Below are positions 28,079-35,438 of a stretch of DNA of 64,000 nucleotides, one piece after another. Each line of letters begins with the position of its first letter. The first letter of the stretch is position 1. The DNA comes from an uncultured Roseburia sp. Lineage in GTDB: Bacteria; Bacillota; Clostridia; Lachnospirales; Lachnospiraceae. The notes below the pieces were generated by a model. It saw only the letters and a list, made by a program, of their open reading frames with translations, had not been told where the DNA came from and ran no database searches. The position numbers and the translations under genes are program-made. The stretch lies in assembly GCA_900542495.1 (NCBI GenBank), contig UQNW01000017.1, positions 12,712-76,711 of the forward strand. Reading direction: 5' to 3'.

Positions 28079-28153
28079 TTATCTAAGATTCTTACCGAGG
28101 TAATTCTGCATATGATTTTGTAATGTTGTGTGAAATGTTGTAAACTGAATCAT
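28079..28153 (-). CDS. Leader peptide of the ABC exporter operon
   Basis: 24 codons, starting MIQFTTFHTTL and ending YLGKNLR, with a GAGAGGTAAGGAT ribosome-binding site directly upstream of the ATG. It is followed by two intrinsic terminators and then the ABC exporter pair, and preceded by a TTGACA promoter element. I recognise no homologue. The position is that of BmrB, the leader peptide controlling bmrCD in Bacillus: ribosome stalling would alter hairpin formation and let transcription through (inference). It could also be a chance ORF, but the ribosome-binding site and spacing argue against that. Confidence 0.6.
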   Translation of the reverse strand: MIQFTTFHTTLQNHMQNYLGKNLR

Positions 28154-28239
28154 ATCCTTACCTCTCTTTCTTTGTATTTTGCAGTTATAAACGTCACAAA
28201 TATGACGTCCTGATTCCCTACAATTTAGCTTACTAAACT

Positions 28240-28268
28240 AATAAATCATAAAATCACTAAATTGTCAA
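28240..28268 (-). promoter_or_regulatory. Promoter of leader peptide and ABC exporter
   Basis: Minus strand TTGACA (28263-28268), 17 bp, TTTATT (28240-28245). A TTTAG-TAAG-CTAAA palindrome lies just downstream. The rest of the gap up to 28518 shows no gene. Confidence 0.5.
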
Positions 28269-28518
28269 CACAATAAAATAAATTTGCTCTCTCCTTCAAG
28301 CAAGCTCAGCAGTTATAACTTTTGCAAAACACTTCTTGAACCACCAAAGTATGAGATTGATATTGTCAATCTGATCGTCATTACCGCATATGCATCCGTG
28401 ATCTGCTTTGAAAAATAAGGGATTTTGATTGTTTTTGTTATTTGTTAATTTCAATTGACTTTTTTTTACCTTTACTGTATTATCTAATTATTAAAGAAAC
28501 GGGTTTTCACCGTACAGT

Positions 28519-29403
28519 CTATGACTCAAGCGGGCTATTCGTTTCTTTTTTTATTGTTGTAAAATCATAAAGATATTTTTTTCCATCTTCATCATGTCTT
28601 ACTAACATAACTGCTCCAAAAATGTTATATCGCTCCAATTCTCCATCATTATTGTACACTGGGATTCCAAAACGCACGTTATATCTATACCACCCATATT
28701 TTGCATCTTTTTCGTGTTTTGATTCTTTATTCTGCTGCCAGATTTCTTTTACAGGTGTTGCTATTTGTATTAATTCTGGAATTGCCTGTGCAGCATTTGC
28801 CTTCGCAACTCTTCTTGGTCCTTTTAATGTAATTCTGCTATCTGAATTGGAATATTCATCTGGGAAATCTGTATCTATAAAAATTTTTTCTGAACAATAT
28901 GCTATCTCATAGAAATCACCCACATACTCCTTTAAATAATTCTCAACTTCTTTCCAGTCAGCTTTTGACAATCCCTTAAATTTTTTATCATTAATAAGAA
29001 CTATTTTTTTACCTTCTGCATCCTGAATAATAGAAACATTCCTTACTTTCCTTTTAGCAGACTGATTCTTTTCCAAACCTAAATATATATCATTAAAATA
29101 TTGGAATACTCGTCCTTTAATATCATCTGGAGATGTAAGCATTTTCTCAATTGTTATTTTTTCATCCGAAATACAGTTTGATGTCATGATTGAAACGTTG
29201 TTTTCCTCTTCCTCACACAATAACTCTGCAAGTGTCATATCCAGTGCTTTACAAATTGGAACCAGTTTATCAGCCTGTGGATTCATCCTTTTCTTTCTCC
29301 AATCACTTATCGTACTGGTAGCTATCCCTGTTTTCTTTGATAATTCTGTCTGGCTCATATGCAGTAATTCCAGTCTGCTAAAAATTTTTTCATAAATCTT
29401 CAT
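28519..29403 (-). CDS. XRE-type regulator with uncharacterised C-terminal domain
   Basis: 294 aa. Residues 1-70 form a Cro/C1-type helix-turn-helix (SQTELSKKTGIATSTISDWR). The remaining 220 residues match nothing I can name with certainty; the end (FGAVMLVRHDEDGKKYLYDF, then TTIKKE) recalls C-terminal barnase/EndoU-like toxin domains of phage polyvalent proteins, a weak memory-based resemblance. It could be a regulator fused to a nuclease-like module or a sensor. It lies 270 bp upstream of the exporter promoter in the same orientation and may control it. Confidence 0.75.
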   Translation of the reverse strand: MKIYEKIFSRLELLHMSQTELSKKTGIATSTISDWRKKRMNPQADKLVPICKALDMTLAELLCEEEENNVSIMTSNCISDEKITIEKMLTSPDDIKGRVFQYFNDIYLGLEKNQSAKRKVRNVSIIQDAEGKKIVLINDKKFKGLSKADWKEVENYLKEYVGDFYEIAYCSEKIFIDTDFPDEYSNSDSRITLKGPRRVAKANAAQAIPELIQIATPVKEIWQQNKESKHEKDAKYGWYRYNVRFGIPVYNNDGELERYNIFGAVMLVRHDEDGKKYLYDFTTIKKETNSPLES

Positions 29404-29505
29404 ATTTCTCCTCTATCTTTCCGATTTGTCGGATATTTTATCATAAAAAACTCAAATTTGCAATCTTAGAACATTCATTTCAGCAACACTTTCCAAATAT
29501 TTCCA

Positions 29506-29534
29506 ACATATTTTTTTGAATGCTGTTCATAATA
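29506..29534 (+). promoter_or_regulatory. Possible sigma-G promoter of spore protein gene
   Basis: ACATA (29506-29510), 17 bp, CATAATA (29528-29534). The -10 fits the forespore sigma factor consensus CATnnTA, as expected for a small acid-soluble spore protein. Confidence 0.4.
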
Positions 29535-29634
29535 GAATTAGGACAAACAACAGCGGCTTGCTTCTGAATCGTCAGCAGCAATGACGCTGCTGCACTCCTA
29601 AAATAACACAAGGAAAAAATATGGAGGTGAAACC

Positions 29635-29850
29635 ATGAGCGGATCTAATTCAGGTTCTAACACCAGTAAAATGGCTGTACCACAGGCAAAAGAAGCCATG
29701 AATCGTTTCAAACAGGAAGTTGCAAGTGAGATTGGAGTACCTTTAAAAGAAGGTTACAATGGTGACTTAACTTCTGCACAGGCTGGAAGCATTGGTGGTG
29801 AAATGGTCAAAAAAATGATCATGAAGCAGGAAGAACAGATGAAAAACTAG
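29635..29850 (+). CDS. Alpha/beta-type small acid-soluble spore protein
   Basis: 71 aa. The germination protease site is EVASEIGV, and the second conserved block reads GYNGDLTSAQAGSIGGEMVKK minus its last residue in the usual family pattern. Binds and protects DNA in the dormant spore and is degraded at germination. A GGAGGTGA ribosome-binding site lies upstream and a terminator downstream. It shows that the organism has a sporulation lineage. Confidence 0.95.
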   Translation: MSGSNSGSNTSKMAVPQAKEAMNRFKQEVASEIGVPLKEGYNGDLTSAQAGSIGGEMVKKMIMKQEEQMKN

Positions 29851-29858
29851 CCATTAGG

Positions 29859-29910
29859 AAAAAGCCACTGCACATCTTTGGTATCTGCCTAAGATCTGCG
29901 GCGGCTTTTT
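29859..29910 (+). terminator. Terminator of spore protein gene
   Basis: AAAAAGCC pairs with GGCTTTTT, with an inner TCTT/AAGA stem and a T-rich end. Confidence 0.7.
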
Positions 29911-29978
29911 ATATTTATTATGTAAACCGATAAACTGATTTCATAATGAAATCTCTTTTTGTATATTCTGTGTAATGA

Positions 29979-30548
29979 CTACGCTTCTTCAAAATTGCGG
30001 TAGACAATTCCTTTTTTCACATGTCCGACAACTTCCTCGTCAAATTCTGTCAGACACTCCACGATTGCAAGTCCAAAATCAATGGCAGTTCCCATACCAC
30101 GGCTTGTGATAATATTACCGTCAACGACAACGGCATCCTCGCTTGTGATCGCCCCGGTCAGTTTTTCCTCAAATCCCGGATGACAGGTAGCATGTCTTCC
30201 CTCTAATAATCCGGCTGCTCCCAACACACTTGGTGCCGCACAGATTGCAGCTACGATTTTTCCCTCTGCTGCAAATTTTTTTATTATTTTATTCACGATA
30301 TCGCTTGCTCCGAGATTTAATGTTCCAGGCATTCCTCCCGGTAGAACAATTGCATCAAATCCGTCAAAATCTACTTCCGATGCAAGTGCGTCTGTCAAAA
30401 ATGTGACATTATGGGAACTTGTCACTTCTTTTTTATCTGTGATAGAAATGGTTGTCATCTCTAACTTTGCCCTGCGCACAATGTCAACAACGGTCAGTCC
30501 CTCAATCTCTTCACATCCGTCTGCCATAAAAATACCAACTTTTTTCAT
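29979..30548 (-). CDS. DJ-1/PfpI family protein
   Basis: 189 aa. The nucleophile is Cys103 in AAICAAPSVLG, and the conserved Glu region is GCEEIE near residue 13. Typical length for YajL/ThiJ-like proteins (deglycase, chaperone or stress role debated in the family). Single gene, divergent from the CYTH gene. Confidence 0.92.
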   Translation of the reverse strand: MKKVGIFMADGCEEIEGLTVVDIVRRAKLEMTTISITDKKEVTSSHNVTFLTDALASEVDFDGFDAIVLPGGMPGTLNLGASDIVNKIIKKFAAEGKIVAAICAAPSVLGAAGLLEGRHATCHPGFEEKLTGAITSEDAVVVDGNIITSRGMGTAIDFGLAIVECLTEFDEEVVGHVKKGIVYRNFEEA

Positions 30549-30575
30549 GCCGTTTATCCTCCATTTGTTATATTA

Positions 30576-30780
30576 TGTACAAAACCTGCGGTTTTTCCAG
30601 TCTCGCAGTGCACGCACGAAAAATCAAAGATTTTCCGGGTTGCCGGGCATTCGCCCTCCTCGAAGCGGAAGAAACACAACCCCAACTGCCAGCAGTCGAA
30701 TTGTGTTTCCTCCGCTTCGAACACTGCTCATTGCTTTCGCACATTGTATCACAAATCCAGTTCCAGCAAAAGCCTAAAAA
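30576..30780. repeat. Hairpin-rich intergenic region upstream of DJ-1 gene
   Basis: Two structures: AAAACC-TGC-GGTTTT near 30583, like the one at 11464, and a long hairpin 30660-30720 with arms TCGAAGCGGA-GAAACACAA and their complement around a loop of about 22 nt. No ORF fits. Function unknown; possibly a small repeat family. Confidence 0.55.
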
Positions 30781-30917
30781 CGTAAATCACTACTTCCTTA
30801 TTGCAAAATCACTTTTGCTCATCTATGATAGAGTCATAGATAATTACAAAACTCATAGAAAACGTGATGTATGTTTCGCAATACCTATGTGATAGAGTAA
30901 AAAGAATGGAGATTTTT

Positions 30918-31361
30918 ATGGAAATCGAACGTAAATATTTAATTGATAAACTTCCGGAAAATTTGGATCAATATGAATGTAAACAGATTGAACAGGGTTA
31001 TTTGAACACTGATCCGGTTGTGCGCATCCGAAAATCCAACGATAAATATACCTTGACCTACAAGGGTGCCGGTCTGATGTGCCGTGAAGAATATAACCTT
31101 CCATTAAACGCAGAAGCCTTCGCACACTTAAAGGAAAAAATTGACGGAATCCTGATTCAAAAACGCAGATATCTGATTCCGCTTACCGATAAACTTACAA
31201 TTGAATTGGATGTTTTTGAAGGGGAACTTGCACCTTTACAGCTTGCCGAAGTTGAATTTGAGACAAAAGAAGAGGCAGAACATTTTGTTCCACCCGCATG
31301 GTTCGGAGAAGATGTCACTTTTTCCTCCAAATATCACAATAGTACGCTTAGCAAACGCTAG
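30918..31361 (+). CDS. CYTH-domain protein
   Basis: 147 aa from MEIERKYLI, with GGAG upstream. The EIERKYLI signature, the run of charged beta-strand residues (RIRKSNDKYTLTYKG) and ELDVFEG identify the CYTH fold, which hydrolyses or binds triphosphate-containing compounds using divalent metal. The actual substrate (inorganic triphosphate or other) is unknown. The last codons are inside a terminator hairpin. Confidence 0.9.
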   Translation: MEIERKYLIDKLPENLDQYECKQIEQGYLNTDPVVRIRKSNDKYTLTYKGAGLMCREEYNLPLNAEAFAHLKEKIDGILIQKRRYLIPLTDKLTIELDVFEGELAPLQLAEVEFETKEEAEHFVPPAWFGEDVTFSSKYHNSTLSKR

Positions 31362-31377
31362 GCGTACTATTTTATTT
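31334..31377 (+). terminator. Terminator overlapping the end of the CYTH gene
   Basis: ATAGTACGC-TTAGC and its complement GCTAGGCGTACTAT form a stem with an AAAC loop, followed by TTTATTT. The TAG stop codon lies in the 3' arm, so the terminator is built from coding sequence. Confidence 0.8.
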
Positions 31378-31401
31378 AGTTTACATAATTTGCAAACATC
31401 T

Positions 31402-32094
31402 TTATCTGAGGCGATTGCTCTCATACCGTTGTCTTGTACGCAGACAACTCTTTAACTGATCGTAACGGTCATCAAGATCCCCTTCCGGAATCACAACGTC
31501 CAATGCCACCGCCAATGTGTTGATCATCTGATCGTCTATTTCATCCCGCAGTGCCACCAAAATATTATAACGCTCGTCAAAGTCATCCGAATCTAAAAAT
31601 TCTAAAACTTTCGGATTGATGCCACCTTCAAAATCGTCCTGCGCACTCAAAGCTGCCTCTTTTCCTTCCACTCTGTCACTCTGCTGCCACTGCGCTTCTG
31701 TTATCTGATCTGCACAAACTGGCTTCTGTGCCTGCGATTCCGTGGTCTGATCTGTGTACGCCTGTCTCGGTTCTTGTGCTTCCACCTGATCCATGTACAC
31801 TTGTTTCTGTTCCTGTGCTCTCACTTCCGCATCTGCACGGGGTTCTACTTTCTCGAAACGATACTTCTGTGTTACTTCCGGATACTTCTCATGATCAACC
31901 TCGCTGACAAACATTTCCAGTGGTCTTGCATATACGCCATAATCTCCATATAACGCCTGATAAATCACAAGCTGCTCCCCTGTTTCCGAATGTTTTGCCA
32001 CGGTAACGATCTGATATAATTTATTTTTAAAATGCCGGTAAAATTCTCCGCTTTTCGGTAATTGCCGCACGCTGATTCCTCTTTTCTGACGCAA
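31402..32094 (-). CDS. DUF1653-containing protein with Gln-rich linker
   Basis: 230 aa. Residues 10-70 match the short DUF1653 domain (SGEFYRHFKNKLYQIVTVAKH...YQALYGDYGVYARPLEMF). A central low-complexity stretch repeats a unit of the type Q-x-YTDQ-x-TESQAQ, and the C-terminal 70 residues form a separate acidic helical domain (FDERYNILVALRDEIDDQMI). Function unknown. Next to another hypothetical gene in the same direction. Confidence 0.75.
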   Translation of the reverse strand: MRQKRGISVRQLPKSGEFYRHFKNKLYQIVTVAKHSETGEQLVIYQALYGDYGVYARPLEMFVSEVDHEKYPEVTQKYRFEKVEPRADAEVRAQEQKQVYMDQVEAQEPRQAYTDQTTESQAQKPVCADQITEAQWQQSDRVEGKEAALSAQDDFEGGINPKVLEFLDSDDFDERYNILVALRDEIDDQMINTLAVALDVVIPEGDLDDRYDQLKSCLRTRQRYESNRLR

Positions 32095-32135
32095 TTTATG
32101 TAAATTATTTTTTAATGAACTACATAATCAGAAAT

Positions 32136-32771
32136 CTATAAATTATTTCCAAATTCCTGATAGCTGTTCAACATATCCACGCCTTCTGCAATAAAATCCC
32201 TGTCAAATTCCAGATTACCACTATAGCCCATGATCATGAGATCGTTCAATTTCTGCATGATATCACAGTCCTCATCAAAACCGGCTCCAATCTGCTGTCC
32301 GACAGGCTGTACCCCCTGCATTGCAACTTTTGCACTCGGTGTCAATATCGGTGTCTCTGCCGCTCCTCTTGCAGCCTCATGCTGCATTCTATCCGCATCT
32401 TTCAACAAATCTTCATCATTTTCCTGAACATTCTGTTTTGCGCGGCTTAAAATATCCTGATTTTTCTGTGGACGTGACTGCGCTGTTCCTCTATTTGTCT
32501 GTGACCAGGGATTTTGCACCGGACGCCCGGACGGCTGTGGCCTGTATGGCTGTGCCCCTCTGTACGGCTGTGCCTGTCGATTTGACTGTGCCCCTCTGTA
32601 CGGCTGCGCCTGACGGCTCACCTGCCCGGCTCCATAAAGCTGTTGGCGGTTATTCTTTACCGGTTTTCCATTGATATATGTAGTATTGTTTCGATTTGCT
32701 CCCTGATTCTGCGCTTTCACCTTTGATACGATTACAGCGATCACAATAATAATAAATATCAGTTCAAACAT
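32136..32771 (-). CDS. Membrane-anchored hypothetical protein with PYRGAQ repeats
   Basis: 211 aa. An N-terminal membrane helix (residues 2-17), then a Gln/Arg/Pro-rich segment with tandem copies of RQAQPYRGAQ around residues 55-85, and a C-terminal helical region. No family recognised. The repeats look low-complexity and possibly length-variable. Probably co-transcribed with the DUF1653 gene 41 bp downstream. Confidence 0.7.
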   Translation of the reverse strand: MFELIFIIIVIAVIVSKVKAQNQGANRNNTTYINGKPVKNNRQQLYGAGQVSRQAQPYRGAQSNRQAQPYRGAQPYRPQPSGRPVQNPWSQTNRGTAQSRPQKNQDILSRAKQNVQENDEDLLKDADRMQHEAARGAAETPILTPSAKVAMQGVQPVGQQIGAGFDEDCDIMQKLNDLMIMGYSGNLEFDRDFIAEGVDMLNSYQEFGNNL

Positions 32772-32864
32772 ATTTCACCCTTCTCCTATCCATGACAACA
32801 TTTGTTACTCATACAAAACATTATAATAGTTTCTATTTTCTTTCACAAGACTTAGTTTTAATAA

Positions 32865-33240
32865 CCGGAGTTTCGTCCTTGAGTTCTGCCGCTCGTAACA
32901 TGGATTGACGGATTGTTAGATTGAATTTCTATGAAGTGTATATTCAAAATATTGCAGTTTCATAACTTATGAGATAATGAATGTAAAATGGACGAATATT
33001 GTTTTCGTTTTGCGTTATGGAGATGAAACTCTCCATTTGTGGAAGCCTCTGCTGAACACAAATGATCAGAAAGGTTCATCGCAATGTTTAACGCAACGAA
33101 ACACAATATTCGTCCATTTCACATTCATGTTTTCGTAACCATGTCAGACTGCAATATTTTGTTCATAACCGAAATTATAAAATTCAATCTAACAATCCGT
33201 AACACCACCTACAGGCGGCAGTTCATAAGTGAAACTCCGC
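32865..33240. repeat. Long-hairpin repeat, type II ends with a different core, copy D
   Basis: The outer 45-50 bp on both sides match type II copies B and C (TTCTGCCGCTCGTAAC... and CCGTAACACCACCTAC...), but the core differs: arms AATATTGCAGT, GAATGTAAAATGGACGAATAT and TTTCGTTTTGCGTTA are paired with their complements. It ends at the stop codon of the cytidylate-kinase-like gene (33241). Confidence 0.83.
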
Positions 33241-33867
33241 TTACTCCTGATAAATCTTAATGATATCCTTCACCACAGCGATCAGTTTTTCATAACTCAT
33301 CGAAGAAGTATCCAGACAAAAATCATAATTTCTTGCATCATTCCATGCATGACCAGTATAGTATTTGTAATAATCTGCGCGGTATTTATCAATCTTTGCG
33401 ATCTTCTTCTCCGCCTCTTTTGCAGAGATACCATTCTGGTCAACGACACGCCTGATACAGTCCTCCAATGGTGCGTAGAAAAATAAACGGATCACATCCT
33501 GATTGTCTTTTAAAACATAATCAGCACAGCGGCCAATGATAATGCACGACTCCTGTGCGGCAAGATCTTTGATGACCTTTGCCTGATAATTGAAAAGATT
33601 GTCATCTGATACAAAATCACTGCTTTCCGGTGGAAGTACTCCACCTTTATATGGATTCTTTTTTAAGATATTAAACAGGAGTGGTGACTTTTTCATTTTC
33701 TCATCCACTTCGCCAAACAATGCCTCATTGATTCCGCTCTCGTCAGATGCCATTCTTAAGATTTCCCTGCTATAACAGTTAATGCCAAGATCTTCTGCCA
33801 GTAAATTACCAAGTGTCTTACCACCACTGCCGTAGCTTCTCGCAATTGTAATTACAGTTTTTTTCAT
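33241..33867 (-). CDS. Cytidylate kinase-like family protein
   Basis: 208 aa from MKKTVIT. The P-loop-like start ITIARSYGSGGKTLG and the following block (CYSREILRMASDESGI) identify the Cytidylate_kin2 family; a GRCADYVL motif follows. It probably phosphorylates a nucleotide-like substrate, but members are uncharacterised. A longer frame reaches 33921 and is less likely because the P-loop domain should begin here. The stop abuts repeat copy D. Confidence 0.82.
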   Translation of the reverse strand: MKKTVITIARSYGSGGKTLGNLLAEDLGINCYSREILRMASDESGINEALFGEVDEKMKKSPLLFNILKKNPYKGGVLPPESSDFVSDDNLFNYQAKVIKDLAAQESCIIIGRCADYVLKDNQDVIRLFFYAPLEDCIRRVVDQNGISAKEAEKKIAKIDKYRADYYKYYTGHAWNDARNYDFCLDTSSMSYEKLIAVVKDIIKIYQE

Positions 33868-33955
33868 ATCCTGCCCAGCCTTTCTGCAATTCTTTCTTTC
33901 AGTATACACCTCTCTGCCCAAAAAGTGTATCTCTTATCCACATTTACATCGTCCG

Positions 33956-34666
33956 TTATTCGCCAAGATATGCCTTTTTAATGGAATCATTGTTCATCAT
34001 TTCCTTTGCATCTCCGGACAGCACAATATTGCCGGTCTCTAATACATAGGCACGATCTGCGATCGCAAGTGCTTTTTTTGCATTCTGCTCTACAAGCAGT
34101 ACCGTTGTTCCACCCGCAGAAATCTCCCGGATAATATGGAAAATCTCTTCTACAAGAATCGGAGAGAGTCCCATGGAAGGTTCATCCATTAAAATGATCT
34201 TCGGCTTTGACATCAGTGCGCGTCCCATAGCAAGCATCTGCTGTTCGCCACCGCTCAGTGTTCCGGCAAGCTGGTTTTTCCGCTCCTCCAGACGCGGGAA
34301 GCTCTTGTATACACGTGCCAATGTCTCCTCGATCTCTTTTTTATCTTTTCTGGTATATGCGCCTAATTTCAGATTTTCGTACACAGATAATTCTGCAAAC
34401 ACACGTCTTCCTTCCGGTACATGTGCCATTCCCATGGATACGATCTTATGTCCCGGAATTTTGCTGATATCTTTGCCCTCAAAAATAATCTCTCCGGCTT
34501 TCGGCTGAAGCATTCCGGTGATGGTCTGTAACGTTGTGGTCTTTCCAGCTCCGTTGGCACCGATCAATGCAATGACTTCGCCCTCATTTACTTCAAAGGA
34601 AATACCTTTTATGGCCTGGATCACACCATAATATACTTCCAGATTTTTTACCTCAAGCATTGCCAT
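33956..34666 (-). CDS. livF: Branched-chain amino acid ABC transporter ATPase LivF
   Basis: 236 aa. Walker A GANGAGKTT, signature LSGGEQQM and Walker B IILMDEPS with the LivF-typical segment MSMGLSPILVEEIF minus its first residue. Cytoplasmic ATPase of the Leu/Ile/Val importer, last of the livKHMGF operon; spaced 12 bp from livG. Confidence 0.96.
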   Translation of the reverse strand: MAMLEVKNLEVYYGVIQAIKGISFEVNEGEVIALIGANGAGKTTTLQTITGMLQPKAGEIIFEGKDISKIPGHKIVSMGMAHVPEGRRVFAELSVYENLKLGAYTRKDKKEIEETLARVYKSFPRLEERKNQLAGTLSGGEQQMLAMGRALMSKPKIILMDEPSMGLSPILVEEIFHIIREISAGGTTVLLVEQNAKKALAIADRAYVLETGNIVLSGDAKEMMNNDSIKKAYLGE

Positions 34667-34678
34667 AATAACGTCCTC

Positions 34679-35437
34679 CTATTCACCCAGATATGCCTTG
34701 ATAACCTGTGGATCATTTAATACATCACTGGTTTTTCCCTGTGCTAACACCTGTCCGAAGTTTAACACCGTAAGTTCCTCACAGATTCCTGACACAAGCT
34801 TCATATCATGTTCGATCAGAAGAACCGTCATGTCAAACTCATCCCTGACAAAATGGATTGTTTCCATCAGTTCTTTTGTTTCATTTGGATTCATACCAGC
34901 TGCCGGTTCGTCAAGCAGTAATAATTTTGGATTTGTCGCAAGTGCACGGGCGATCTCCAGTTTTCTCTGTTTACCATAGGGAAGATTGGATGCAAGGAAA
35001 TCAGCCTCTTTATCCAGATCAAACACTTTCAGAAGTTCCATTGCCTTTTCATTCATCTCTGCTTCCACTTTGCGGTATTTTGGCAGACGCAGGATTCCTG
35101 TCAATGTAGAATAAGGCATTTGATTATGTAAACCTATTTTGACATTATCCAGAACAGACTGCTCTTTGAAAAGCCGGATATTCTGGAACGTTCTGGCAAT
35201 TCCCTCTTTATTGATCTCCATCGTCTTTTTGCCAGTAATGTCTTTTCCGTCCAATGTGATGGTTCCATCGGTTGGTGTATACACACCTGTCAGCATATTA
35301 AAACAGGTCGTTTTTCCTGCACCGTTTGGTCCGATCAGACCATATAACTGTCCCTTTTCAATTGTAATGTTGAATCCGTCTACCGCACGAAGTCCACCAA
35401 AGGAGATCCCAAGATTTTTTACCTCTAATAATGCCAT
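34679..35437 (-). CDS. livG: Branched-chain amino acid ABC transporter ATPase LivG
   Basis: 252 aa. Walker A GPNGAGKTT, the LivG-type signature LPYGKQRKLEIARAL and Walker B LLLLDEPAAGMNP. Forms the ATPase pair with LivF. The start is 1 bp after the livM stop. Confidence 0.96.
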   Translation of the reverse strand: MALLEVKNLGISFGGLRAVDGFNITIEKGQLYGLIGPNGAGKTTCFNMLTGVYTPTDGTITLDGKDITGKKTMEINKEGIARTFQNIRLFKEQSVLDNVKIGLHNQMPYSTLTGILRLPKYRKVEAEMNEKAMELLKVFDLDKEADFLASNLPYGKQRKLEIARALATNPKLLLLDEPAAGMNPNETKELMETIHFVRDEFDMTVLLIEHDMKLVSGICEELTVLNFGQVLAQGKTSDVLNDPQVIKAYLGE

Positions 35438-35438
35438 A

